A stretch of DNA of 46,914 nt from an uncultured Pelagibacteraceae bacterium (GTDB taxonomy: Bacteria > Pseudomonadota > Alphaproteobacteria > Pelagibacterales > Pelagibacteraceae). The stretch is taken from NCBI GenBank assembly GCA_902536085.1, contig CACAWF010000007.1, positions 1-46,914 of the forward strand, written 5' to 3'. The notes beneath the pieces are model-generated. The model made no database searches. It saw only the letters and a program-made list of their open reading frames with translations, and was not told where the DNA came from. Position numbers and translations under genes: made by a program. The number at the start of each line of letters is the position of its first letter. Within the stretch, counting starts at the first letter, position 1. Shown here in pieces: positions 29,509 through 37,561 of the stretch.

Positions 29509-30818
29509 TAAGCTACGTAAAAACTAATTACGCTAAATACTGCGATTACCCAAATAGCCGGAGAAGTTTTTCCAAATTTTCCTGTAAATATTTGAATTAA
29601 TGCATATGAAATAAATGCAAGAGCGATACCGTTACTGATACTATATGTTAATGGCATTGTTATCATTGCAACTACTGCTGGACCTGACTCTGCTATATCA
29701 TCCCACTCAATATCAGTGATATTTCTCACAAATAATATTGCAACGTACAACAAAGCTGCACCATCTATTTCTTTTGGTAAACTTGTAGCAAGCGGCGAAA
29801 AGAATAAACAAGCTAGGAATAAAACTCCTATTACAAGTGAAGTCATTCCAGTTCTGCCTCCGGCTTTTACTCCTGCGCCAGACTCAACGTAACTAGTTAC
29901 AGTTGTTGTTCCCATCATTGCTCCAGCAACTGTTCCCACACTGTCAGATAACATTGCTTTGTTGATGTCTTGTACTTTTCCTTTTTTATCTACTTTACCT
30001 GCTACGTTAGCAACAGATGTTAATGTTCCTGCTGTATCGAAAAAGTCTATAAACAATAATGTAAAAACTATTGAAGCCATACCCGCAGTAAGCGCTGCTT
30101 TAAGATCAAAATCAAATAAGTATGTCATTGGCGGTATAGAACCAACAACACCATTAAATTTTGCCAAACCAGTAGCCCAAGCTATTATACTAAATAAAAG
30201 GATACCAATTATAATGTTTCCCCTTATCTTCATTTTCTCTAAAACAATCATAAAGACAAAAGTTAAACAACCTAGAAGCACTAAAGGATTCTTAATGTCA
30301 CCAAGAGTAACTAGTGTGACTGGGTGGTCTCCTACTACTCCCATAATTTCTAAACCAATAATAGCTAGAAATAATCCTATCCCAGCACCGATCCCTAGTT
30401 TTAAACTTCTCGGAATTGAGTTAATCAACCATGCTCTTAAAGGAGTTAGTGATATAGCTAAGAAAATAACTCCAGCAACTAATACAGCACCCAATGCTGC
30501 TTGTGGTGTGTACCCCATTCCTGCAACTACTCCGTACGCAACAAATGCATTTATACCCATACCTGGCGCCAAACCTATAGGCCAAGTTTTTCCGTAAAAC
30601 GCCATAATGAAACATGCAAGCGCTGTTGCTAGTATTGTTGCAGTAAATACTGCCCCAAAATCAAAAAAACCTTTTTCTGTTCCGGCAAATTCGCCAGATA
30701 AGATAAAGGGATTTAAAAACATGATGTATGCCATTGTAAGAAAAGTAGTTACACCAGCTATAACCTCAGTTTTAAAATTTGTTTTATGTTTTCTATACTC
30801 AAAATATTTATCCATCAT
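29508..30818 (-). CDS. Purine permease, AzgA/PbuG-type (NCS2-like)
   Basis: This inner-membrane importer takes up adenine, guanine or hypoxanthine. The N-terminus YFEYRKHKTNFKTEVIAGVT and TFLTMAYIMFLNPFIL are typical of AzgA/PbuG. GLAPGMGINAFVAYGVV, FDTAGTLTSVANVAG and GTTTVTSYVESGAGV (substrate-site segments) follow. About 13 helices fit in 436 aa. GGAGG lies eight bases from the first ATG. The upstream region shows no purine-riboswitch core. Confidence 0.92.
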   Translation of the reverse strand: MMDKYFEYRKHKTNFKTEVIAGVTTFLTMAYIMFLNPFILSGEFAGTEKGFFDFGAVFTATILATALACFIMAFYGKTWPIGLAPGMGINAFVAYGVVAGMGYTPQAALGAVLVAGVIFLAISLTPLRAWLINSIPRSLKLGIGAGIGLFLAIIGLEIMGVVGDHPVTLVTLGDIKNPLVLLGCLTFVFMIVLEKMKIRGNIIIGILLFSIIAWATGLAKFNGVVGSIPPMTYLFDFDLKAALTAGMASIVFTLLFIDFFDTAGTLTSVANVAGKVDKKGKVQDINKAMLSDSVGTVAGAMMGTTTVTSYVESGAGVKAGGRTGMTSLVIGVLFLACLFFSPLATSLPKEIDGAALLYVAILFVRNITDIEWDDIAESGPAVVAMITMPLTYSISNGIALAFISYALIQIFTGKFGKTSPAIWVIAVFSVISFYVA

Positions 30819-30952
30819 AAATAAAACCTCCGTTAAAAGTTTATTACTCTATATAACTGTTAAAATCTTAACTAAATCCCTCATATCTACCTTGATTCAA
30901 CCAAGAGTAAATATATCTGTTTATAACTTTTCGTTGTAAAATAAGGATAAGA

Positions 30953-31258
30953 ATGAAAAGATTTTATTTTACGATTTTATACACATTATTTTTAATTTAT
31001 TTGACTGGTTGCCAAACAGTCTCAAAAAAAATTGAAGATACGACAATTAAAGAAGAGCAGGAATTAAGCAAATGGTTAAATAAACCTGAAGAAGATCTTA
31101 AAAGTTTTTATGGCCAACCTGACAAAGTTGAATTTTTAAAAACAAGAAATAGAAATTACGTCTATATTACTAAAAAATATAAAATTAAGTGTGAGCGTAA
31201 ATTTGAGGTAAATCCAAGGAATATTGTGGTTGGTTTTAGTAGCAAAAACTGCTTTTAA
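30953..31258 (+). CDS. Small lipoprotein of unknown function
   Basis: The 101-aa protein has a lipoprotein signal (MKRFYFTILYTLFLIYLTGC, lipobox LTGC). The mature part has a short helix (KIEDTTIKEEQELSKWLN) and then LKSFYGQPDKVEF and NYVYITKKYKIKCERKF. The G-x-P-D step after a helix is a little like BamE/SmpA-fold lipoproteins, but I do not claim that family. Two cysteines near the C-terminus may pair. Upstream is AAGGATAAGA before the ATG. Confidence 0.75.
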   Translation: MKRFYFTILYTLFLIYLTGCQTVSKKIEDTTIKEEQELSKWLNKPEEDLKSFYGQPDKVEFLKTRNRNYVYITKKYKIKCERKFEVNPRNIVVGFSSKNCF

Positions 31259-31263
31259 TTACC

Positions 31264-31283
31264 TGCGGAGTAAATACTCCGCA
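31264..31283. terminator. Hairpin between convergent lipoprotein and hsp20 genes
   Basis: TGCGGAGT (31264-31271) and ACTCCGCA (31276-31283) form a perfect 8-bp stem with a 4-base loop, just after the lipoprotein stop. Neither strand has a clear T tract, so it could be a weak bidirectional terminator or an mRNA 3'-end stabiliser. Confidence 0.55.
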
Positions 31284-31295
31284 AGTAAGGTAAGC

Positions 31296-31739
31296 TTATT
31301 TTATTTCAATAAGTCTTTTTTTCTTTATTTCTGGGATGATTTTTTCACAAGAAATAGTCAGTAAACCATCTTTTAGCTCAGCACCATTCACTTTTACGTC
31401 ATCTGCAATTGTAAATGATCTAGCAAAAGATCTTTGCGATATTCCTCGATGAATAACTTCATCACCTTCTTTTTCTTCAGTTCTTTTAACGTCTTTTGTT
31501 TTAACAGTTAAAAGATTATCTTCATATTCAACTTCAACATCATCTTTGTTAAAGCCAGCAACTGCTAATTCAATAGCATACTTATCTTTGCCTGCTTTTC
31601 GGATATTGTATGGCGGATAATTGGTTTGTAAACCAAGACTGCCATTCCCTAACATAGATTCGAACTGATCAAACATGTCGTCGAAACCGATGCTAAAAGG
31701 TCTAAGTGAATTAAAGACCGATAGATCCTTACTTGTCAT
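31296..31739 (-). CDS. ibpA: Small heat-shock protein Hsp20 (IbpA-like)
   Basis: This ATP-independent holdase prevents aggregation under stress. The alpha-crystallin domain runs from about residues 40 to 135 (YPPYNIRKAGKDKYAIELAV, GFNKDDVEVE). HRGISQRSFARSFTIADDV and the LKDGLLTISCEK edge are present, ending in a C-terminal IEIK tail. I set the start at ATG 31739 (147 aa) because AAGGAGG lies just upstream; a TTG at 31784 would add 15 unlikely residues and lies almost at the promoter. A sigma-32-like promoter precedes it. Confidence 0.93.
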   Translation of the reverse strand: MTSKDLSVFNSLRPFSIGFDDMFDQFESMLGNGSLGLQTNYPPYNIRKAGKDKYAIELAVAGFNKDDVEVEYEDNLLTVKTKDVKRTEEKEGDEVIHRGISQRSFARSFTIADDVKVNGAELKDGLLTISCEKIIPEIKKKRLIEIK

Positions 31740-31793
31740 ATATCCTCCTTTGTTAGCAAGGTTAATGTCAGCCCCATTTGGCAACCGACAATA

Positions 31794-31824
31794 CAGATAT
31801 GTGAATCATTTTTATTTTTTCAAG
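31794..31824 (-). promoter_or_regulatory. Sigma-32 (RpoH)-like promoter for hsp20
   Basis: Read on the - strand, CTTG (31824-31821), 17 bases, then CACATATCTG (31803-31794). This fits the alphaproteobacterial RpoH pattern CTTG-N17/18-CYTATNTNNG with two mismatches. It lies 55 bases above the chosen ATG and in front of a heat-shock gene. Confidence 0.55.
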
Positions 31825-31828
31825 ATTG

Positions 31829-33913
31829 TTATTTTAAAATTTTTGCAGATTTTAAAATAAAAGAATATTCTTCAGCTAGTTCTGTGATCGCATTGTCGCG
31901 GCCAGACATTCCTCCATGACCTGCTGCTTCCATTTTACATTTTAATAATTGAGTATTATTATCGGTTTTTGTTTCTCTAAGTTTTGCAATATATTTAACT
32001 GGCTCAGAGTAAAGGACTCTATTGTCAAACAGGGAAGTTGTAATTAGCATCGGCGGATAATCTTTTTTACTAAGATTGTTATAAGGCGCATAAGATAAGA
32101 TATACTCAAAGTACTCCTTACTTTTTATCGGGTTTCCCCACATCTCCCATTCGCCTGGGGTTAACGGTAATTTCTCATTTAACATAGTTGTCATTGTATC
32201 TACAAATGGAACTAACAAAAGCATTCCAAAAAATAAATCTGGAGCCATATTGGCTACAGCTCCGCCAGTAAGACCTCCAGCAGATCCACCATAAAAACAA
32301 ATTCCGCCTTTGTATGTATATCTTTGCTCTATAAGATGATTTGCACAAGCTATGTAATCTAAAAAAGTATTTTTCTTGAATTTTTTTTTACCTTTTTCAT
32401 GATGTTTATCTCCTAAATCACCTCCACCTCTTACGTGAGCTATCGCAAAAGTAATTCCTCTATCAATTAAACAAAATCTTGAGGCACTAAAAGATGGAGA
32501 TATACTATGTTTGTACGCCCCGTAGGCATATAAAAGAATTTTTGATTTTCCATCCTGTTTTGCTTTTTTCAATCTGACCAAACTAATAGGTATCATTTGA
32601 CCGTCATGAGACTCAGCTTTTATTCTTTCAACAACATAATTACTAGAGTCATGCCCAGATGGAACTTCTGTTTGTTTTACTAATTTTTTATGCTTTGAGA
32701 CGATGTCATACTCATAAACCTGTCCTGGAGTTGCCATACTCTCCCATCCAACTCTTATCATTGTAGTATTTGTATCTCTTTGCATTAAAGAAACACTAGG
32801 AACACCTATTGGTTCATCTGAAATTTTAATTTCTTCTTCTTTGTTAGTTCTAATATTTCTTACAAATAGTTTTGGGATAGCATCAGACTTTTCTGATCTA
32901 AGGATATAATCGTCTAAAAATTCAAAACCACCGATAACTGTTTCTTTTTTAGCGGCGATAAAAACTTCTAATTTATCTATCTGATTAGTCTTACATCTGA
33001 GTACCTTATAATCCCTAGCCTCTTCATTGGTATGAACATAAAAATAACCTTGCCAAGAGTCTATTGAATAACGAACATCATTTTTCCTTTTTTGAAAAAG
33101 AGCGGGTTTAATTTCTTTAGCATCAGCAGGAAAAAAATATTCTTCGGTTGTGATGTGATCGGAAGTTCCAATAATAAAATATTTTTCATCAGAGGTTATA
33201 CCAATACCACAAGTAAAAGTTTCATCTTTTTCCTCAAATATTAGTTGATCTTTATCGGTCGATGTTCCAAGAACATGTTTGAAAATTTGTCTTGGTCTAT
33301 GATATTGATCTAATCTCGAGTAGAAAAAGCTTTTATTATCTAAAGCCCATGTGACGCTTCCGCTTGTATTTTCAATTACATCTTTTTCATTTTTTCCTGT
33401 TCTAAGATCTCTCAAATAAATTGTATAATATTCTGATCCTTTTAAATCTAGAGAATAAGCAATAAAATTATCACAATAAGAAGTGCTTACAGTGCCAACT
33501 CCAAAATACTCTGAACCAGACTTCTTCTTTTCCAAATCACCATCAAAATAAACTTCCTCAGATTTAGAGCCATCAATCAGTTGCCTCATTCTTTTACCGT
33601 AATTACCCTTAGCTTCTGTTTTTGACCAATAATAATATCTTTTATCTTTATATTTTAATCCAGTGTCATCTAATTTAATTTTTCCTTTGATTTCGTTAAA
33701 TAAATTTTTCTGTAATTCTTTAACGTCCGTGAAGTAGTCTTCAGTTATTTTGTTGTTAGCTTCTATGTAATCCTTGACCTGAGTATTTAACTTTTTTGGA
33801 TCCTTTAAAACCTCAAGGATATTTGACTGATCAACCCATGAATAATCATCTTCTAGTGGAATTCCGTGATAATTTTTCGTAGTCTTTATTTTTTTAAGTT
33901 TTGGTATATTCAT
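31829..33913 (-). CDS. ptrB: Oligopeptidase B (S9A prolyl-oligopeptidase family)
   Basis: This serine peptidase cuts short peptides after basic residues. The 694 aa form a seven-bladed propeller (about 70-400) and an alpha/beta-hydrolase domain. The catalytic serine is in YGGSAGGLTGG (about residue 543), the Asp in LFDNRVLYSEPVKY, and the His in AAGHGGMSGR. IAHVRGGGDLGDKHHEKGKK and the N-terminal HGIPLEDDYSWVD are typical. It shares no operon with its neighbours and is divergent from the J-domain gene. Confidence 0.94.
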   Translation of the reverse strand: MNIPKLKKIKTTKNYHGIPLEDDYSWVDQSNILEVLKDPKKLNTQVKDYIEANNKITEDYFTDVKELQKNLFNEIKGKIKLDDTGLKYKDKRYYYWSKTEAKGNYGKRMRQLIDGSKSEEVYFDGDLEKKKSGSEYFGVGTVSTSYCDNFIAYSLDLKGSEYYTIYLRDLRTGKNEKDVIENTSGSVTWALDNKSFFYSRLDQYHRPRQIFKHVLGTSTDKDQLIFEEKDETFTCGIGITSDEKYFIIGTSDHITTEEYFFPADAKEIKPALFQKRKNDVRYSIDSWQGYFYVHTNEEARDYKVLRCKTNQIDKLEVFIAAKKETVIGGFEFLDDYILRSEKSDAIPKLFVRNIRTNKEEEIKISDEPIGVPSVSLMQRDTNTTMIRVGWESMATPGQVYEYDIVSKHKKLVKQTEVPSGHDSSNYVVERIKAESHDGQMIPISLVRLKKAKQDGKSKILLYAYGAYKHSISPSFSASRFCLIDRGITFAIAHVRGGGDLGDKHHEKGKKKFKKNTFLDYIACANHLIEQRYTYKGGICFYGGSAGGLTGGAVANMAPDLFFGMLLLVPFVDTMTTMLNEKLPLTPGEWEMWGNPIKSKEYFEYILSYAPYNNLSKKDYPPMLITTSLFDNRVLYSEPVKYIAKLRETKTDNNTQLLKCKMEAAGHGGMSGRDNAITELAEEYSFILKSAKILK

Positions 33914-33926
33914 ACAGAGAAATTAT

Positions 33927-34439
33927 ATGAATTTGTTTTTGTTGGGAATTATCATTTTCGTCGTAATCTACCTTTTTCTAAATTGGTTCGCTAGGGCTAG
34001 TTCAAAAAAGATAGCCACAACCATTAAAAAAATTGCAATTTATATATCATTGATTCTAGCTGTACTATTTACAATTGGCGGTAAATTCATCTTCAGTCTT
34101 CCAATGTGGCTGATCTTGCTCTCTGGGCTCAAGATAAAAGGGTTTACTGCTCTGCAAATGTATCAATTATGGAGACTAATCCAATTCATGAAAAATAACT
34201 CAGGAAGATTTTCCCAAGGTCAGTTTGGCCAAACTCCAGGATCATCAAGTCTTACATCAGAAGAAGCTTATAAATTACTAGGATTAAAAAAAGGTGCGAG
34301 CAAAGAAGAAGTTTTAAAAGCAGCTAATCAATTACAAAAAAAAATTCATCCTGATATGAACCGGAATGTAGACAGCTCTAGATTGAGTCAATTAGTAAAT
34401 GAAGCAAAAGAAAAAATATTAAAAACTGATTTTAGTTAG
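33927..34439 (+). CDS. Membrane-anchored J-domain (DnaJ-like) protein
   Basis: The 170-aa protein has an N-terminal helix (about residues 1-20), a further hydrophobic stretch (about 37-70) and a C-terminal J-domain (about 110-168). The J-domain has the HPD motif in KKIHPDMNRN, after EEAYKLLGLKKGASKEEV. Such small TM+J proteins, similar to the mitochondrial Tim14 layout, recruit DnaK at the membrane. The DnaK partner is not in the window. The 3' end overlaps the convergent glycosyltransferase by 8 bases. Confidence 0.82.
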   Translation: MNLFLLGIIIFVVIYLFLNWFARASSKKIATTIKKIAIYISLILAVLFTIGGKFIFSLPMWLILLSGLKIKGFTALQMYQLWRLIQFMKNNSGRFSQGQFGQTPGSSSLTSEEAYKLLGLKKGASKEEVLKAANQLQKKIHPDMNRNVDSSRLSQLVNEAKEKILKTDFS

Positions 34440-35394
34440 TTAAAAGCTCAATACATTTGTTATAAACTTTATCAAAAGAGATCTTGTCTGCACCCAAAGT
34501 ATCATGGGTTGTTGTTTCTTCAGTCTCACCTTCCGGGATAATTACATTAATATTTTTTGAATACTTTCCATAAGCCAGGACTGGACTATCCATAAACAAA
34601 GCTACAGTTTTTAAATTAAGAGCCGCACTGATATGCATAAAACCTGTATCATTTCCGCAGTATAAATCACAATTTGCTATAATTGGAAGCATTTCATTTA
34701 TCTTTAAGTTATTTAAAAAGACACAATTAGATCCTATATTTGAATTCGACATTTCATTTATCAAAGGCTGGTCACTCTTTCCAGCTGCTAAATAAAATTT
34801 CGATGGAAATTTTTGATTTATTTTTTCACTTAATTTAATAAAATTTTTTATTTCCCAGCGTTTAGTTGGTCCGGATGCACTAATACCTAATACAATACAT
34901 TTTTTTTTTAATGACATTTGTTTTTGAGCTTTTAATATTTTATCCTGATTGACAAAGAGTTTTGGTTGTGTTGATACAATTTTATCAATTTCATTCTCAG
35001 TAAAAATTTTTGCTGTATTGACAACATGTTGGCCTTTTTTTTTAAATAAAGGATATTGAGCAATTTTTTTTATTCCTGCAAATTTACAAATTAAAAAATA
35101 TCTTACTGAACTATTAAATATGAATACTTTATCAAATTTTTTTTCTTTAATATCTTTTATCAATTTGATAAATCCTTTTAACCCATCGTGGCTACCAGTT
35201 TTATCTTCTAAGCGCTCTAATGTTATGACTTCTTTGATATGAGGATCGTCATGAAAAAGATCTTTTGCCCTAGTATTTTCTTTGGCTAATATAGAAACTG
35301 GTTTTTCATATTTTTTTGAGATTTCATGTATATAATTCAGGTGAATTATACAGTCTCCTAGCCCAACTTTATTTATTAGAATCAGAACTTTCAT
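34432..35394 (-). CDS. Glycosyltransferase family 9 (heptosyltransferase-like)
   Basis: This GT-B enzyme probably adds a sugar to lipopolysaccharide. It has the N-terminal GLGDCIIHLNYIHEIS loop, FDKVFIFNSSVRYF, the mid-protein VLGISASGPTKRWEIKNF, and the donor-site CGNDTGFMHISAALN near the C-terminus, as in WaaC/WaaF/GT9. The length (320 aa) is normal. It lies alone between the J-domain and DapA-family genes, with no other LPS genes nearby, so the sugar and acceptor are unknown. Confidence 0.87.
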   Translation of the reverse strand: MKVLILINKVGLGDCIIHLNYIHEISKKYEKPVSILAKENTRAKDLFHDDPHIKEVITLERLEDKTGSHDGLKGFIKLIKDIKEKKFDKVFIFNSSVRYFLICKFAGIKKIAQYPLFKKKGQHVVNTAKIFTENEIDKIVSTQPKLFVNQDKILKAQKQMSLKKKCIVLGISASGPTKRWEIKNFIKLSEKINQKFPSKFYLAAGKSDQPLINEMSNSNIGSNCVFLNNLKINEMLPIIANCDLYCGNDTGFMHISAALNLKTVALFMDSPVLAYGKYSKNINVIIPEGETEETTTHDTLGADKISFDKVYNKCIELLTN

Positions 35395-35441
35395 TTTTGA
35401 AACTTATATTATAATTTATTTCAATAAATTGGGACAATAAG

Positions 35442-36326
35442 ATGTTGAAACGAGGCGTATACGCAGCAAGTTTAAGTGTTTTAAATAAAGACTTAACTTT
35501 AAATGTTGAGGCTACTATTTCTCATGCTGAGAACCTAATCAAAAATGGGTTACATGGATGCTTCTTTTTTGGAAGCACTGGAATGTCACAATTAATTTCT
35601 AAAAATGAAAAAATGGAGCTAATTTCAAAAATTTCTACACACAAACAAAGGAAACACTTTTATTTAGGCACAGGCTGTAACAGTCTTAATGAAAATATCG
35701 AGTTAATAAAATATGCAAGCGAGTTTAATTTTAATACGATTTTGTTAATGCCAAGCGCATACTATGTTGGAAATTCTGACGAGGGAGTTTTTGAGTTTTA
35801 CAAAAAAATAATTCTAGCATGCCCAAAAATTAAAATTGTAATTTATAATTTTCAAAAATTATCTGGTTATATTTTTTCAATTGATGCAATTACAAAATTA
35901 GTTAAGTCATTTCCTAAAAATATAATTGGAGTAAAAGATTCATCTTACAATTTGTATGAAAATTTGAAAATTAAAAATTTTTTAATATTCCCCGGCAGCG
36001 AGGCTAAACTACTTAAAGGATTAGAAAAAGGATCTAGCGGTGTTATAAGTGCAGTTACTAACTCAACGCACTTCTTAGCCAGAAAAGTATTTGACGATTT
36101 TGAAAATAAGATGCCGCAAACGAAAAATGAGCAATTAATAGGAGTTCGTAAAACCTTCGACAGCTATAATTTAATATCAGCTTTGCACAGTTTTCATTCG
36201 ATTAAAGATGAAAATTATAAGAATATATTACCTCCACTTACTTTATTAAGTGAGCAAAAACTGAAAGAACTTATTGAAAAATTAAACAAACTAAAATTTA
36301 TTAGTGAAAAAAACTTAGCAGCGTAA
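35442..36326 (+). CDS. DapA/NAL-family (dihydrodipicolinate-synthase-like) aldolase
   Basis: This is a class I aldolase-fold TIM barrel. The Schiff-base lysine is in IGVKDSSYN and the catalytic Tyr in IVIYNFQKLSGY. GCFFFGSTGMSQLI replaces the GTTGES loop of DapA. The arginine that binds the aspartate-semialdehyde carboxylate in DapA (position after YNVPxR) is missing here (YNFQKLSGY). It is therefore probably not lysine-pathway DapA but a family relative acting on another 2-oxo acid. The length (294 aa) is normal. cfa starts three bases after the stop. Confidence 0.85.
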   Translation: MLKRGVYAASLSVLNKDLTLNVEATISHAENLIKNGLHGCFFFGSTGMSQLISKNEKMELISKISTHKQRKHFYLGTGCNSLNENIELIKYASEFNFNTILLMPSAYYVGNSDEGVFEFYKKIILACPKIKIVIYNFQKLSGYIFSIDAITKLVKSFPKNIIGVKDSSYNLYENLKIKNFLIFPGSEAKLLKGLEKGSSGVISAVTNSTHFLARKVFDDFENKMPQTKNEQLIGVRKTFDSYNLISALHSFHSIKDENYKNILPPLTLLSEQKLKELIEKLNKLKFISEKNLAA

Positions 36327-36329
36327 TTT

Positions 36330-37535
36330 ATGATTTTAGCAAAATTATTTACGAAAATATTCAAAGAAGGTGGAATAATACTAATTGACTCTGAAAATCA
36401 AAAATATATTTGTGGTTCACCAAGACAGACCAACCCTATAACTTTAAAACTTTTTAAAAAAGATTTAAATTGGAAAATTCTACTGAACCCAGAACTTGAG
36501 TTTCCTGAAGGTTTTATGAGAGGAGATATAGTCATTGAAAATGCCTCATTGAAGGATTTTTTAATGGAAGTTTTAAAAAATCTAGGAAGAAGCGAAGTTA
36601 GCACAACAAGTATTTTTTTTAAAAAAGTTTATCAAGCATGGAGATTTATCTCAAATTTTAATTTTCCAGGAAAATCAAAAAAAAATGTTGAGGCTCATTA
36701 TGATATTGGTGGAAGGAAAGGTGAAATTCTTTATGATGTGATGCTTGATAAGCACCATCGTCAATATAGTTGTGGCTACTGGAAAGAAGAAACTAAAACT
36801 TTAGAAGAGGCACAAGAAAATAAAATCCAACATATAATAAAAAAACTTGATATTAAAAAAAATCAAACAGTTTTAGATATTGGTTGTGGTTGGGGCGGCC
36901 TTTGTTTTGAGATAGCTAAACAGTATGACTGTGAAGTAACTGGAATTTCATTAAGCACTAATCAAATTAATTACTGTAAAGAGAAGGCCAAGAAATTAGG
37001 ATTAGAAAATCAAGTTAAATTTGAATTAATAGATTATAGATTAGTAAAGGGAAACTATGATCGTATTGTATCAGTAGGTTTTGGGGAACACCTAGGAGTA
37101 AAGTTCTACAACACTTTTTTTAAGAAAATTAACAGTATTTTAAATGAAAATGGCAATTTCCTATTTCATCTAATTGGTGTAGTGGACAAACCTTCTGCTC
37201 CAAATCAATTCATAAATAAATATATTTTTCCAGGGGGTGTATGTCCCTCACTGAGTCAGCTTATAAAACCAATAGAGAAAACCGGTCTAATCGTTGCTGA
37301 CACAGAAACTTTAATAAGACACTACGATAAAACACTTGAGGCTTGGCTAGAAAGATTTTTAGCAAAAAGGAATGAGATAAAAGATTTGTTTGATGAAAAA
37401 TTTTGTAAAATGTGGGAATTTTATTTGGCAAGCTGTGCGGCAGCTTTCAGATACCGCGATCTTGTTGTTTTTCAATTACAAATTGTCAAGAACTTTCATT
37501 CTGCTCATAGAACAAGAGACTATATATATTCATAA
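36330..37535 (+). CDS. cfa: Cyclopropane-fatty-acyl-phospholipid synthase (Cfa/UfaA family)
   Basis: This SAM-dependent enzyme adds a methylene to unsaturated phospholipid chains. It has a lipid-binding N-terminal part (residues about 1-110) and a methyltransferase core with VEAHYDIGG, YSCGYWK, VLDIGCGWGGLCFEIA (SAM loop), GEHLG (catalytic region, near the usual EHVG) and FRYRDLVVFQLQI at the end. 401 aa is normal. It is co-directional with the DapA-family gene, with three bases between. Confidence 0.93.
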   Translation: MILAKLFTKIFKEGGIILIDSENQKYICGSPRQTNPITLKLFKKDLNWKILLNPELEFPEGFMRGDIVIENASLKDFLMEVLKNLGRSEVSTTSIFFKKVYQAWRFISNFNFPGKSKKNVEAHYDIGGRKGEILYDVMLDKHHRQYSCGYWKEETKTLEEAQENKIQHIIKKLDIKKNQTVLDIGCGWGGLCFEIAKQYDCEVTGISLSTNQINYCKEKAKKLGLENQVKFELIDYRLVKGNYDRIVSVGFGEHLGVKFYNTFFKKINSILNENGNFLFHLIGVVDKPSAPNQFINKYIFPGGVCPSLSQLIKPIEKTGLIVADTETLIRHYDKTLEAWLERFLAKRNEIKDLFDEKFCKMWEFYLASCAAAFRYRDLVVFQLQIVKNFHSAHRTRDYIYS

Positions 37536-37537
37536 AA

Positions 37538-37561
37538 ACTGTTATTAAATAAAATAACAGT
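37538..37561 (+). promoter_or_regulatory. Perfect 9-bp inverted repeat directly before the lysine-rich gene start
   Basis: ACTGTTATT (37538-37546) and AATAACAGT (37553-37561) flank a 6-base loop; the next base is the A of the ATG. It starts three bases after the cfa stop. There is no T tract. It may end cfa mRNA, stabilise its 3' end, or control translation of the next gene, which has no visible ribosome binding site. Confidence 0.5.

Noticed and set aside
29959..30597. A 212-codon + strand open frame
   Set aside because: It is antisense to the purine permease, with no family match or ribosome site; the permease frame has clear motifs.
30819..30952. Possible purine or xanthine riboswitch before the purine permease
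   Set aside because: The gap shows only a weak CTTG/CAAG stem and none of the conserved core of purine or xanthine riboswitches that I can recognise.
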